Assembly (NCBI RefSeq): GCF_021646545.1
Contig: NZ_JAKIRP010000002.1
Coordinates: forward strand, 844,835-908,834
DNA: 64,000 nt
Direction of reading: 5' to 3'
DNA from: Chitinophaga filiformis
GTDB lineage: Bacteria; Bacteroidota; Bacteroidia; Chitinophagales; Chitinophagaceae
In this document: in pieces, positions 1 through 10,418 of the stretch
Layout: each line of letters begins with the position of its first letter
Numbering within the stretch: position 1 is the first letter of the stretch
Translations under genes and position numbers: made by a program
Notes under the pieces: generated by a model
What the model saw: the letters and a program-made list of their open reading frames with translations, nothing else
What the model was told of the DNA's origin: nothing
Databases searched by the model: none

Positions 1-224
1 ACGTCGCCATACACATGCCATGTATTATCTGCGATAAGAATATTCCTCAACAATGCGTAAGCTCCGGCGATGGCAGTATTCGCATCCGATTCATTCGTGA
101 AGTATGCTTCGGTGAAAGTAGAATTATGAGGCTCCAGGTCCAGTATTTTACTGCATGATGATACTATCATGATGGAAGCCAGTAATAAGACAGTATAAGT
201 TTTATATAAGAGTCGTTTGTTCAT
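1..224 (-). CDS. SusD/RagB-like outer-membrane lipoprotein, N-terminal part only
   Basis: This is the first 74 codons of a minus-strand gene that runs off the window start. The start codon is the ATG at 224-222. The product begins with a lipoprotein signal peptide whose lipobox ends SSC, followed by SKILDLEPHNS and a region rich in small helices (ESDANTAIAGAYALLR), which is the usual opening of SusD/RagB proteins. It lies 18 bp downstream of the SusC-type gene at 243-3500 on the same strand, the classic susC-susD order. The inferred role is as the surface glycan-binding lid of that transporter. Substrate cannot be told because the rest of the gene and any enzymes lie outside the window. Confidence 0.9.
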   Translation of the reverse strand, partial: MNKRLLYKTYTVLLLASIMIVSSCSKILDLEPHNSTFTEAYFTNESDANTAIAGAYALLRNILIADNTWHVYGD

Positions 225-242
225 GATCCTGTGTTTAAAAGA

Positions 243-3200
243 TTATAGGCTGACATCCAATCCAAACGTGAATTTCTTAGGAAGCGGATAACCACTGCCA
301 CTGTATACACCAAAAGCATCCACTTCTTCTGCATCAGGCACGTTCTTCGATTTCTGGAAGATCTTCAGGTTATCTACGAGACCATAGATGCGCACACGCT
401 TCAGATGAATTCTTTCCAGTAATGCAGGATTTAAACTATAACCCAGCGATATTTTCTTAATACGCAGGTAAGCGCCACTTTCTACCCACTGAGAACTCAC
501 CAGTGCATATTTATAACGGGTGCCCGTTACGGAGCTCAAAGACGGGTACTGTGCGTTATCACCCGGATTATACCAGTAATTGATACCACTCAGATCAGGT
601 AGAGAGTGTGTGCTGATAGAGTGCAGGGGATTCGGATCACCATCATCTGTAGGCACCAGCTGAGACAATCTGCCCGCCAGGTAGTCATTGTAGATCTGAC
701 GGCCGGCAGTGAATGTACAGAAGATGTCCAGCGTAAATCTTTTATAATTGAATGTGTTACTGAAACCGCCTGTTAGTTTAGGATTCGGATTGCCGGTAGG
801 AACATAGTCGGTCGCATCCAGTACACCATCGCCGTTCGAATCCTGCCAGATCGGGTCACCACCTCTGAAAGGATAACCATAGAAGTTAAGTACGGATCCT
901 GTTACACGATTGACAGGTACATCCGCATCGGTTTTATAGATGCCGGTTGCTTTGAAGGTATTGTACGTGTTAATAGGCTGCCCTTGTCTCAATAAGTATT
1001 TATCAAGATAGATGTCACGACCACCATTTGGTAATGATGTAATGATGTTGTCGTTATGCGCAATGTTTAACAGGAACTGCCATTGGAATGGTTTGCTCGG
1101 TTTGAAGATGTTGGCAATGAACTGCATTTCCACCCCTGTATTCCTGACACCTATAGCATTGGCCGTGTTCGTGGAATAACCGGTGGTAATAGGAACCGCC
1201 AGTGTAAAGATGCCTCCATGTGTGGATTTCACATATGCATCTGCTACCACGCTAAAACGTCCGTTCAATAAAGTGATATCCAGACCCAGGTTGGACTGGC
1301 TTGTTTTTTCCCAGCTGAGGTTTGGATTGGAAAGACCTTTATCAAAGTTAAGAGAGATGGCAGGAACTCCGTTATAAGTGAGTGATTGGTTGCTTCCTGT
1401 AGAAGGGTTGGTACTACCAGGGAAAGCACCCGCACCAATGTTGTAGGTGTTATATGACAGGTAGTTGTCGCCACCATCCGGCTGACGGCCCGTTTCACCA
1501 TAACTTGCGCGCAGCTTCAATAATGTAAGCCAGCTGCTTTCGCTTTTCAGCCATGGCTCATCACTGACTACCCAACCTGCAGACACCGATGGGAAATAGC
1601 CCCAGCGATTGTTTCTACCAAAACGGGAAGAGGCATCCGCGTTCATTACGGCAGACAATAAATAACGTCCTTTAAAGCCGTAGTTCACACGCACGAAGCC
1701 GGTCTGAATACCACTCTGCAGCAGGTCAGTGCTGGTTTCAGCCAGATTCTTGTCCAGTACCGTAACCGTCCGGATCTGGTCATTGGGAATACCCACCGCC
1801 TTTGATATCGTAGCCCGGTATTCCATGTATTCAGTGTTCTGACCCAGCAACAGATTCAGGGTATGGTCCTTACCGAATCCGGTCGTGTATTGCAGGGCAT
1901 TACTCATCAGATAGTTGTTCCTGTTTTCCGCGAAGCTGGATGCGGCTCCTGTTCCATCTCTTCTCACTGCACCCGGGGTGTACGAATCAGAACGTGCCGA
2001 ATGTGCGGAGTAAGATATTACCGTGTTAAAGCTGAATTTTTTAGAGATCTTCCAGTCAATGACAGGGCTGATCGATAGATTATCATCTGAGTTGCGGTCT
2101 GTCTGATTGGTGGTATTACCGAAAATGAAAGCCGCATTTGCCGGTGATAAGTATAACGTTGATGATGGTAATGGACTGGACGCATAATAACCGCCATTGA
2201 AAGGACCATAACCGCCTGACAGGTCATTAATTGATCTTGGTCTGTCTGATCTGGAGTAACGGATAATGGTGCTGATATTCAGTTTAGGAGATAAATTCAA
2301 GCCTGTAGTGCTGCTGAAGCTATATCTCTTGAAACCGGATTTTTTAATGATACCTTCTTCATCATAGTAGTTAAGGGAATACCTGTAGTTGATCAGGTTA
2401 GTTCCCCCGCTTACAGAAAGATCATAGTTACCGATCTGTCCTGTTTGATAGAGCTGACCCTGATAATCATTTGCGTTGTTAAACGCAGGGTTCAGGCTAT
2501 CGGTGAGGATCTGTGGAATGTTCTGCAGGTTTAAGTATTGTCCGTAATGCTGGATCAGGGACATCTTGCCTCTGCGCTCTTCGGCACCGATCACTACTTT
2601 GTCGAGGGTAGGCATATCGGTGATACCATGATAGGTAGAGAAATCAATTCTGGGTTTACCGGTGATACCACGCTTGGTAGTGATGATGATCACACCGCCG
2701 GCACCTCTTGATCCATAGATAGCAGCAGCAGAAGCATCTTTCAGGATATCAATACTCTGGATATCATTTACCGCAATACCCGCCAATGCGTCTGTATTTG
2801 TACCACTACCATAATTGATAGCAGCGATATCTTCAGTGCTCTGCGGTACACCATCAATTACATACAAGGGACCACTCAGTGCACGGGCGAGGCTTGCTTT
2901 ACCCTGGGCGGTGGTGAAGTCGCTGTTGATATTTCTGCTCACAGCTGTATTACCACGCATCACTATGTTACTTCTCACGCCGGGTTCACCAGAAAAATTC
3001 TGCACATCGAGGCCCGGAGCGCGACCTTGTAAAAGTGCGCCCAGTGAGGGTGTGGGGACATCCAATAAATTTTTTGGATTGACGGAAGTAACAGAAGCTG
3101 TTACACTTTTACGGGACGCTTCCTGGTAACCAATGACCACTACATCTTTAAGGTCTGTTTTATCACGCCGCAACACTATAGCCACATTGGTCTCCGGGCC

Positions 3201-3500
3201 TTTCACTTTATAAGTAAAAGGCAGATACCCTACAATTGAAAAGGTCAACGTACTACCTACGTCGGCTTTGATGGTAAAACCTCCATCTACATTTGAAACC
3301 GTACCCGCTTTGGATGTTGAGATACTGATGGATACGCCGGGAATGAATGTGCCGTCTCCTCCATCCTTAATTGCCCCGGAAACAGTGACACGCGCATCTG
3401 TCGTGCTTTGCGCGCTGGCAAATATGGACATAAGGATAAAGACGAGCGTTAATGACACGACACTACAGCCATAGCTGTATTTTGTAAAATTAACAGTCAT
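243..3500 (-). CDS. SusC/RagA-type TonB-dependent outer-membrane transporter
   Basis: The 1085-aa product has an N-terminal signal peptide ending in ASAQS. A carboxypeptidase-D-like regulatory domain follows at about residues 35-110 (PGVSISI, SNVDGGFTI). The TonB plug carries the usual DVVVIGYQ junction, a GRAPGLDVQNFSGEPG-type segment, PLYVIDGVP and DIQSIDILKDASAAAIYGSRG. The rest is a large beta-barrel ending in an aromatic-poor FGLDVSL terminus. There is no STN domain, so it is probably not a direct partner of an anti-sigma factor. It is followed on the same strand by a SusD-like gene, so the two form an import pair for an unknown oligosaccharide or peptide. Length and architecture are normal for the family. 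The substrate is unknown. Confidence 0.93.
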   Translation of the reverse strand: MTVNFTKYSYGCSVVSLTLVFILMSIFASAQSTTDARVTVSGAIKDGGDGTFIPGVSISISTSKAGTVSNVDGGFTIKADVGSTLTFSIVGYLPFTYKVKGPETNVAIVLRRDKTDLKDVVVIGYQEASRKSVTASVTSVNPKNLLDVPTPSLGALLQGRAPGLDVQNFSGEPGVRSNIVMRGNTAVSRNINSDFTTAQGKASLARALSGPLYVIDGVPQSTEDIAAINYGSGTNTDALAGIAVNDIQSIDILKDASAAAIYGSRGAGGVIIITTKRGITGKPRIDFSTYHGITDMPTLDKVVIGAEERRGKMSLIQHYGQYLNLQNIPQILTDSLNPAFNNANDYQGQLYQTGQIGNYDLSVSGGTNLINYRYSLNYYDEEGIIKKSGFKRYSFSSTTGLNLSPKLNISTIIRYSRSDRPRSINDLSGGYGPFNGGYYASSPLPSSTLYLSPANAAFIFGNTTNQTDRNSDDNLSISPVIDWKISKKFSFNTVISYSAHSARSDSYTPGAVRRDGTGAASSFAENRNNYLMSNALQYTTGFGKDHTLNLLLGQNTEYMEYRATISKAVGIPNDQIRTVTVLDKNLAETSTDLLQSGIQTGFVRVNYGFKGRYLLSAVMNADASSRFGRNNRWGYFPSVSAGWVVSDEPWLKSESSWLTLLKLRASYGETGRQPDGGDNYLSYNTYNIGAGAFPGSTNPSTGSNQSLTYNGVPAISLNFDKGLSNPNLSWEKTSQSNLGLDITLLNGRFSVVADAYVKSTHGGIFTLAVPITTGYSTNTANAIGVRNTGVEMQFIANIFKPSKPFQWQFLLNIAHNDNIITSLPNGGRDIYLDKYLLRQGQPINTYNTFKATGIYKTDADVPVNRVTGSVLNFYGYPFRGGDPIWQDSNGDGVLDATDYVPTGNPNPKLTGGFSNTFNYKRFTLDIFCTFTAGRQIYNDYLAGRLSQLVPTDDGDPNPLHSISTHSLPDLSGINYWYNPGDNAQYPSLSSVTGTRYKYALVSSQWVESGAYLRIKKISLGYSLNPALLERIHLKRVRIYGLVDNLKIFQKSKNVPDAEEVDAFGVYSGSGYPLPKKFTFGLDVSL

Positions 3501-3888
3501 GAAGTAAATTTTAGTGCTTATGGATTATTACGAAGTTGGTTGGGTTTGCCCTGCTGGCATTGGTTTAATACGGGGCTTGATTCATACTTTTCCCTGTATT
3601 GTGTTGTTACAAATTTTTAATTGATTTTAATAATAATTGGCATTAACGATTGTTCAAAGATGTACATAGAGATACATAACTGTAAGATGTGCTCTTCAGT
3701 TTAAAATTGATTTTTCATTTTCCTGTTTACGTGACGATCTGTTTTTAGCAGATTTCCTTTTGGCTGATTATACTATTAAATTGATAACAAGATAATGCGT
3801 AATGAGATAACAAGTAGCTAGTAAATATTAAATGGATTGTAAACAATTTTAAATGGAAATTAAATGGTTGTTATTATTACCAGGGCAT
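3501..3888. other. AT-rich intergenic gap with no gene seen
   Basis: This 388-bp non-coding stretch lies between two minus-strand genes. It should hold the promoter of the SusC-type gene ending at 243 and the 3' end of the 813-aa membrane protein gene. I saw no convincing stem-loop terminator or open reading frame, and no exact TAnnTTTG promoter on the minus strand. Confidence 0.5.
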
Positions 3889-6330
3889 TCATTTGCCACC
3901 TAAAACTGCTTTAAGCATCTCGTGAACGTTACCGGAGATCCATGCTGCTAATCCTGTAGTTATTGCGGCAAAGAGAAAACTACCCAGGGCGAAAGTGCTT
4001 TTCCATCCCATTACTTCCACCACCTGTTTCCAGATATTGGTCCTCCCATAGATTTTACGAATTGTCGTTACGTCAAAGGCCAGAAAACCGGTTAAGAGAA
4101 GAAGTATAATATGTTTAAAGAAAATGCTTGTTAACGGCGTCCATCCGGGAGACTCATTTGAGAAATAAATATATGGCAGAAATGCCGAGCCTATAGCAGC
4201 TCCCAGCCGGGCCCCTTTTTCCCACCCAGTACATCCTTTTATGAAAGGGAAGAAGTATCCAAGAATGAAGCCAGCGATGCTGTTTTTCATCACTGGGGAT
4301 AGATGGTATAGCATCAGTGAGGTAATCTCACTTTTCAGCAAATTCGGTAAGATCTGTATTTCATGATAGTCTTCAAAAAGGTACAATTTGAAGTAAACAA
4401 AGTAAGCCAGTGCGGTTACTATCGCACCATATTTCATGCCGTGCCAGCCATTGAGTAAGGATTGTTGAAAGGGACCGAATTCCATTCGCCTTTGAATGGT
4501 TTCGCCATGGCGGCTGCCTGCCATTTCGTCGAGATCCGCAATAGCATGCTTATAATCTGCCGGCAATAGCTCGCCGCTTAGTAATTTATTCCGATATTTA
4601 TTCTTTAACGTTGCTAATTGCCTCAGCTCAGGAATACGCTTGAAGGAAAGTTTGCTGGTCGCTTCCAGTGAATAGAGATTTTTAGCGGTTTGAACTAATG
4701 CGAGTTTATCCCGTTTGTCAAAAACAAATATCCATCGGCTTAGCCAGAGAGAGAATAATAATGTTACCGGTAAAAGAAAATATGTGTCTGTTAGGCCCAC
4801 CATGTAGCCACAATAAAAAAGGGTTGAAAGTGATGTAATTGCAACTGTCCTCTTATACTCATCAGCACTGTAACTGCTTATTACAATGAGGTATGCTGCG
4901 AAGAGGAACGGTATGCAAGCAAATTGGTCTGCCAGGGGCTCAAAGCACGTAGTTAGATGCAGTGCTCCATTGTTTGCCTCACCTATATCTTTGGTGGTGA
5001 AAGTAAAAGTAATTCCCGATTTGTTATCTTGTCTTTCCCCTTCTCCATGAATATAATAATGCTCAAATGGAGCAAATAATATTATGAGAGAAATAACCAG
5101 CACCTGGAGCTTGCGATTAAATGCAAATAGCCTGAAGAAGACAAATATTATAAAAAGATAAACCATGCAAACAGTCCAGACCGCGTAATGGGCGTGCACT
5201 TCTAATATGTGATAGCCTAGGGAATTACTAATTAAGCTTGTTTTGCCTCCTAACCAGTTTGCAAATTGATTCACTACTCCCAATACTACGAATGCAAGCG
5301 TGCTCGTAGCCAGTGTTTTGCAGACAGTCTTGAGAAGTTGTATACCGGCAGTGGGAGAGTCCCTTTTCAATAAACGCTGGAATATAAGGAGCAATATGGC
5401 AATTAATATAAGAATAACCCGCCATAAGGTGGTCGCGTCCGGCATGTCTTGCAGGTCTTTCATGTTATCTATAGCAATGGACCTTCGCAACACCCATATT
5501 AAAGCTGTTTCGTCTAAAATGATTACAAGATAAATGCCGACCAGCCATGGAAGCCATTTGATAACGTTACCGATCATTTTCTGATCTTCTTTGCTGAAAT
5601 AAACTTTATTTCTAAAGAATATATACCATAAGAACCAAAAAGGAACGGTAATGAGAATATAACGGAGTGTCTTTTCCCAGAAAAACGTCAATTTCTGATT
5701 CTCTCGGATCAGTAAAAGCCGGGAAAAGCCGAAAGCTCCTTTGGCACTACTTTCTAAAACTACCTGATATTCCGAATGCCGCGCAAGAAAGTTGGTATCA
5801 GTCGCCGTCCAGTTAGCCATCTGGCGTGTGAACGATACAGGTGATGGGCAAACTTCTGTAATCGACTCGCTGCCCGTACAGGTGAATGTTGCGGAATCGG
5901 GGGAAAAATTGATGATTAGGATATTGATGTGTTGCGTTTCATTGATAACGCAATAGACATCTTCTAAAGCAATTTGGACTTTTACCTGATGATTATGTAT
6001 CTCATACAAGATATCCGTTGAACCCAGGCTAAGCGTAATTTCATCCTCACCGACCTTCACCTTTCCAACCATGTTTTGAAACCATAGGCAATGTTCTTTT
6101 AATTGGATCAACTTTTTTACTACCGTGCTTGTGTCCGGAAAGTAAGTGACAATTTGCATGCTCAGACGTTCTCCATTATAGCTCATATTCATGTGCCCTC
6201 GTAGATTTCGGAAATCGTTTTCATCGATAGCGATTGATGAATCGTCATTTTTTTGTTGCGCTGGAGAAAGTAATGGACAGAGTAAAAGTGTGTAAAGGAT
6301 AAGGCAAATTATTTTCATGGCAATGTTCAT
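3889..6330 (-). CDS. Large polytopic membrane protein of unknown function
   Basis: The product is 813 aa. It starts with a cleavable signal peptide (MKIICLILYTLLLCPLL, from Met5) ending near SPAQQ. A soluble, presumably periplasmic or extracellular domain of about 190 residues follows. From about residue 225 there are many hydrophobic segments (YILITVPFWFLWYIFF, WLPWLVGIYLVIIL, VILILIAILLLIF and others). A charged cytoplasm-like stretch at about 540-620 (KRIPELRQLATLKNKYRNKL) is followed by a second membrane block. I recognise no family and no catalytic motif. It is a single gene with no close same-strand neighbour. The layout of sensor-like domain plus many TMs resembles receptor or channel proteins, but that is only an analogy. 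Confidence 0.8.
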   Translation of the reverse strand: MNIAMKIICLILYTLLLCPLLSPAQQKNDDSSIAIDENDFRNLRGHMNMSYNGERLSMQIVTYFPDTSTVVKKLIQLKEHCLWFQNMVGKVKVGEDEITLSLGSTDILYEIHNHQVKVQIALEDVYCVINETQHINILIINFSPDSATFTCTGSESITEVCPSPVSFTRQMANWTATDTNFLARHSEYQVVLESSAKGAFGFSRLLLIRENQKLTFFWEKTLRYILITVPFWFLWYIFFRNKVYFSKEDQKMIGNVIKWLPWLVGIYLVIILDETALIWVLRRSIAIDNMKDLQDMPDATTLWRVILILIAILLLIFQRLLKRDSPTAGIQLLKTVCKTLATSTLAFVVLGVVNQFANWLGGKTSLISNSLGYHILEVHAHYAVWTVCMVYLFIIFVFFRLFAFNRKLQVLVISLIILFAPFEHYYIHGEGERQDNKSGITFTFTTKDIGEANNGALHLTTCFEPLADQFACIPFLFAAYLIVISSYSADEYKRTVAITSLSTLFYCGYMVGLTDTYFLLPVTLLFSLWLSRWIFVFDKRDKLALVQTAKNLYSLEATSKLSFKRIPELRQLATLKNKYRNKLLSGELLPADYKHAIADLDEMAGSRHGETIQRRMEFGPFQQSLLNGWHGMKYGAIVTALAYFVYFKLYLFEDYHEIQILPNLLKSEITSLMLYHLSPVMKNSIAGFILGYFFPFIKGCTGWEKGARLGAAIGSAFLPYIYFSNESPGWTPLTSIFFKHIILLLLTGFLAFDVTTIRKIYGRTNIWKQVVEVMGWKSTFALGSFLFAAITTGLAAWISGNVHEMLKAVLGGK

Positions 6331-6663
6331 GTATTCTATCTTTTGGGGTCTTAACTATTATTGGTTGCTAATTAAATTATATAATGACTGACTGATATAA
6401 AAATGGCGTAAATACTGGGATAATACGTGGCATAAATCCACACAAGTATTTAATGACAGTCATATATTTTTTCTGTGGATATTCTTATCATGGCCCGCTG
6501 TTGTTGGTCAGGAGTACGGCAACGGCATTTGAACACCAGCATTGGGAGAATGGTCCGATCATGCTCCTTCCCAGATTATGGCAGCAGCCCGCTTGGCATT
6601 GAGACAGTGCCTTCATCACGTATTTATGGAATTTTATACAATTTGCGTCTTTTATAAAAAACT
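6331..6663. other. Intergenic region between divergent genes
   Basis: This 333-bp stretch lies between the minus-strand membrane protein gene and the plus-strand DUF6438 gene. It must carry both promoters. A short open frame at 6475-6657 has no family resemblance and no signal peptide, and I do not regard it as a gene. Nothing else was recognised. Confidence 0.4.
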
Positions 6664-7098
6664 ATGAAGACTGCTTACTTCCTGGCATTGATTTTACTAT
6701 TGACAAATTGTGCGGAAAAAAAAACAGTTATCTCAAGAATAGACTTTGAGGCTGATGGCTGTTTTGGAACTTGTCCGGTTTTTACTATGTCGATTTTAGA
6801 AGATGGAACGGCTTATTATGATGCGCAAATGTACAATGATCAAGAGGGAAAGTTTAAAACAATATTAGAAAAGGCCCAGTTGGACAGCTTGAAACAACTC
6901 ATTGAGCTGGGCAATATTCCAGCACTAAGAGACAATTACTCAATACCTGTTACAGATCATCCGACCTACACGCTAAGAGTGCAATATAACAATGGCCTGC
7001 AGAAAGAAATTAGAGATTATGGGCCTGGTGGACCGGACAAACTTATAGAAATATATCACTTAATCTTCTCATTGAGAAAAACGCAGAACTGGAAATGA
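6664..7098 (+). CDS. DUF6438-type lipoprotein
   Basis: The product is 144 aa with a short lipoprotein signal (LILLLTNC, lipidated Cys16). The mature part opens with an ISRIDFEADGCFGTCPVF segment. The CFGTCP block preceded by an acidic strand is what I associate with the DUF6438 family of small Bacteroidota lipoproteins. The remainder is a mixed alpha/beta domain with YxLRVQYNNG and DYGPGGPDKL segments. The function of the family is not known to me. The two close cysteines could form a disulfide in the periplasm. The gene stands alone with convergent and divergent neighbours. Confidence 0.75.
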   Translation: MKTAYFLALILLLTNCAEKKTVISRIDFEADGCFGTCPVFTMSILEDGTAYYDAQMYNDQEGKFKTILEKAQLDSLKQLIELGNIPALRDNYSIPVTDHPTYTLRVQYNNGLQKEIRDYGPGGPDKLIEIYHLIFSLRKTQNWK

Positions 7099-7301
7099 TC
7101 CTCCATAGTATCCCACCAGGCAGGTGCATGTTGTTGACAGTCAGTGGAATATAATTTGCAGCAATATACAGTTATGAGGCAGTAATTGGGGAAGGTCTTT
7201 TTAGGATGCGAAGGTATGCGGAATAATATGTCCTTGAGCCATAATCCCTATATCTAGCTGTGATCTCATACTGCGGTATTTGCAGGCGCCTTACTTACTG
7301 A

Positions 7302-8336
7302 TCATTCACCAACACCAAGCGAATCTTTATAGAATTCTCCGTTAAAGTTCGTTTGAGGTTTTCCGTCCAACTCAAAATAAATCCGAAGTTCATCATCGAC
7401 ATATTCGCTCGATACTTTAGTAGCAAAGTAAATGAACTGGTTTTTCTCTTTATTCAAATAGAACAGCGGAGTTAACTTTAACAATGATTCAAATTCTTTT
7501 CCAATTTTATCTACATTATCTTCACTAAAATTCTTGCTTGTAATTATAATACAAGCTTGGTATGGTAATTTAAGAAATCGCTTATACGCATGCTTCGCAG
7601 CCAAATGTAACTTTGAACTATCTATAGTATTAAAAATGGTATAACTGAGGTTTAGGGCGGCATTCTTTTTATAATCCGGGCTACAGGTGAAATTCACACC
7701 GACCGCAGGCGTTGACGAAAATGGATTGTTAAGGTAGTTAAATCTTTTTACATATAGGCAGGAATCTGGAGACTTACTTTTGTCATATGCCAGTTCAATT
7801 GGGCCTTCCAATGTGTTAATATATACTATTATTTTCCAGTTTTTGCCTCTTGAATATAGAGGATAGAAAATATTTTGCTTTATATCATCCGGGTCGTTTT
7901 CCTCATCTGATGATAAGAGGTATGAGACTTCCTGTAACTCAAATGCATCAATTTCATTTAAAATCTCTGAATTCTCATTGCTCTCCAGCAACGAAGTTCT
8001 TGTCAAATGTTGCTCAATACTTGCTAATTTAAGAATATTTACCATGACCCTATTTAGACTATCTATCTCCGCCGTTTTCTTCTTTGATTTTGCCTGGTCC
8101 TCTTCTGCCTTCTTGAAACTTGCATATCCGAGAAAAATCTGAACACCTATTGTTACAATTGCGGTGATCAATATAAGGCTATATGACCTGCTCTTGTATG
8201 TAAGTATGCTGAGTACGATACCTAGTATGCCGATGGCGGTGGTAGAGGTCCATAGGAGCCTATTGGAGAGAATCAGATCATGGTAAGTATATAGCAAGGG
8301 GGGCATCGAGCCCAGATACAGGAATTGGAGCGTCAT
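7302..8336 (-). CDS. Two-TM protein with coiled coil, unknown function
   Basis: The product is 344 aa. Two hydrophobic segments lie near the N terminus (about residues 27-47 and 53-72). A charged, coiled-coil-like stretch follows (KKAEEDQAKSKKKTAEIDSLNRV, described here by its composition), and then an approximately 230-residue soluble domain rich in beta-strand-like segments. No known motif was recognised. The arrangement suggests a membrane-anchored protein whose C-terminal domain faces the cytoplasm or periplasm. It lies between the DUF6438 lipoprotein gene (convergent) and the dipeptidase-like gene (same strand, 258-bp gap). AT-rich codon use matches the accessory stretch rather than the PUL. 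Confidence 0.7.
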   Translation of the reverse strand: MTLQFLYLGSMPPLLYTYHDLILSNRLLWTSTTAIGILGIVLSILTYKSRSYSLILITAIVTIGVQIFLGYASFKKAEEDQAKSKKKTAEIDSLNRVMVNILKLASIEQHLTRTSLLESNENSEILNEIDAFELQEVSYLLSSDEENDPDDIKQNIFYPLYSRGKNWKIIVYINTLEGPIELAYDKSKSPDSCLYVKRFNYLNNPFSSTPAVGVNFTCSPDYKKNAALNLSYTIFNTIDSSKLHLAAKHAYKRFLKLPYQACIIITSKNFSEDNVDKIGKEFESLLKLTPLFYLNKEKNQFIYFATKVSSEYVDDELRIYFELDGKPQTNFNGEFYKDSLGVGE

Positions 8337-8594
8337 GGATGGTGGTGTTTAGTGAGGGGAAACGTGATTGCGGTTAAAAGTATGATATAATTTCGGGAAA
8401 AGAGTTAATAGGGAGTTAATGAGAGGGAATGGCGTGAGGTACCGCTATGGTTAGGCCGTTGCTGTCTATTGGCAGTATGCCCATAGAAATCCAATAAAAA
8501 ATTGAATTAGTTTAATCATTTTTTTTGATTTTAATAAACAGAAAAATAACAAGATTTGCGTTAGGTAGTATTTGTAGGGTATCCTCTGAATGAG

Positions 8595-10418
8595 TTAAAT
8601 TCTCTGGTCATAATACTTTAGTATAAACCTCTCTCCATTTTGGTAAAACAGTTTATTCATTAATATTTCTGGTTTATCTTCGTATTCAAGTAGTAGATGA
8701 TTTTTATTAATGCATTTTGCATATGCCGGCAAATATCTACAGAGATGACTGTATAAGTGAGGAATATCTTTGGCAGTAGTGCAAACATCAATTGGGTCTA
8801 CAATTCCGTCAAAGTCTGAGCCCAGAGCAATATGGTCCCAGCTTTTCGTAGTGCCCTGGAAGCGTTTTCCGGAGTGTTCCACGATATATAGAATGTTTCT
8901 CATGAGCGGTTCCAGTTTGTCAATTATTTTAAAATCAGACCTATCAAACCCCATTTTTTTTAATGAGTCATGAAGCTGTGTGTAATGCTTTGGCGAATAG
9001 TTTAATGCTTTGGCGCCTAGTACCCTTTCTTCCAAGGTGATGCCAATGATACCGTCGGACTCATATACGGCTTGTATTTCTTCGTCATAAAGGTTGATGC
9101 CCCATGGAAAGAACCAACGAGTTTTATCTGAGCACGGAATATCACCCCCTAGACATTCCCTGTATGTTGCGTAATATTTATCAGGCTTTGTCATTTCCCG
9201 GTAGTGGTCTGCAATAGGGCATGAGCTCAATACCAGCGATTGGTGCATGTTTTTGCCGCTCGCGGCTGCATGGCTAATAATTAACGGGATGTTTCTCCCT
9301 TGCTTTTTGAGGTCATTGACAATGGATATATATTCTAAACGCGCCTGCGTATCCATATGCCGCATGTCCACGAGCAGTGGTTTTTGATTGTTGCTAGTGT
9401 CTAGAAGCGCGTTCACTATTTTGTACCCTAGTTGAATGTTCCCCAGATTAGGAGTGGCTTTACAGCCGCAGCTAGAAGTGTCACGATGATATATGTATGT
9501 TTTGTCGATTAGACCACTACCATGTTTGTTGAATACCACTTCCCTAAATTTTTCTTTGTTAGCGAAGATTGCGAGTAGTCCACGAAATTTCGAATTGTCA
9601 AGTCCTTTCGCCTGCCCAGAAATACGGTTCCATGCGAGATGGCTGAGTGTAATAAAAAATGGACGATGCTCCTGTGATTTGATGGTGTTGATATTCGCTA
9701 GTAGTTCGTTGTAACATGCTTCATTTTCGCATTGGCAGTCTGGGCCTAAGTAATACTTTGAGTTTTTAGGTCCGAACAAAATATGTCCACCTTCCAAGGT
9801 CAATACTAGCGCGATTTTGTCTGCCTTCCTGGCTGCCAGTAGCTCATCTCTGTTCCGCACCAGGATAACAGATTGATCATTAATGGTCGTTTTCTCTTTC
9901 TGAAGACGTAGGAAATTATACTCACCCATATATTCTTGGAAGCCGGAGGTTGTATAAATTTCATGTTGTCGACGTTTATTGAGCCTGGTCACCAGCATCC
10001 TATTTATCTTACGCATGCTAATACGAAAAATGCCGAGAAATTTAATTTTTTCTTTAGGTGAGACCGTTAGCTTCTCCAGCGGAGTGATAGAGGTACATAG
10101 TATACTCGCCTTCGAGCCCTGTAAATAATCGTAACTCGCCTGAGGATAGCTTTTTCTTCCATAAAATCCGCTAAATGATGTCGTATTCTTATACGCTCCC
10201 GATCGGTGATCGCCGTTCCAGTTTAACATATCAACACCCGTCTGTCGTATGAAAGCGGTATCGTCCATAAGCGACGCTTTTTTAATTTTCCGGTAATAAT
10301 TCTTCATGGTAGTGTGGATGTGAAAATCTACATACCGGAGGGAGTCTAATGCACTTTGTGCAACGCAGTTGGTCTGAATCAATAAGAATGCAATGCAGAA
10401 TGCTACTGGATGTTTCAT
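8595..10418 (-). CDS. Secreted M19 (membrane dipeptidase-like) metallohydrolase
   Basis: The sequence shows an amidohydrolase fold of the renal-dipeptidase (M19) type. There is an opening YVDFHIHT metal-binding strand, LTLEGGHILFG, ITLSHLAWN, PLIISHAAASG and the hallmark GSDFDG near the C terminus. These supply the His, Glu, His and Asp ligands expected for the dinuclear zinc site. An open frame extends upstream to 10481. I prefer the ATG at 10418, which gives a clean signal peptide (MKHPVAFCIAFLLIQTNCVAQS), so the enzyme is exported. At about 607 aa it is longer than typical M19 enzymes (350-450 aa), with insertions between the first metal motif and the Glu ligand. The likely substrate is a dipeptide or a related amide, but the insertions make specificity uncertain. 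Confidence 0.75.
   Translation of the reverse strand: MKHPVAFCIAFLLIQTNCVAQSALDSLRYVDFHIHTTMKNYYRKIKKASLMDDTAFIRQTGVDMLNWNGDHRSGAYKNTTSFSGFYGRKSYPQASYDYLQGSKASILCTSITPLEKLTVSPKEKIKFLGIFRISMRKINRMLVTRLNKRRQHEIYTTSGFQEYMGEYNFLRLQKEKTTINDQSVILVRNRDELLAARKADKIALVLTLEGGHILFGPKNSKYYLGPDCQCENEACYNELLANINTIKSQEHRPFFITLSHLAWNRISGQAKGLDNSKFRGLLAIFANKEKFREVVFNKHGSGLIDKTYIYHRDTSSCGCKATPNLGNIQLGYKIVNALLDTSNNQKPLLVDMRHMDTQARLEYISIVNDLKKQGRNIPLIISHAAASGKNMHQSLVLSSCPIADHYREMTKPDKYYATYRECLGGDIPCSDKTRWFFPWGINLYDEEIQAVYESDGIIGITLEERVLGAKALNYSPKHYTQLHDSLKKMGFDRSDFKIIDKLEPLMRNILYIVEHSGKRFQGTTKSWDHIALGSDFDGIVDPIDVCTTAKDIPHLYSHLCRYLPAYAKCINKNHLLLEYEDKPEILMNKLFYQNGERFILKYYDQRI

Noticed and set aside
6475..6657. A 60-aa open frame upstream of the DUF6438 gene
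   Set aside because: No domain, no signal peptide, and it would occupy the promoter region of two divergent genes.
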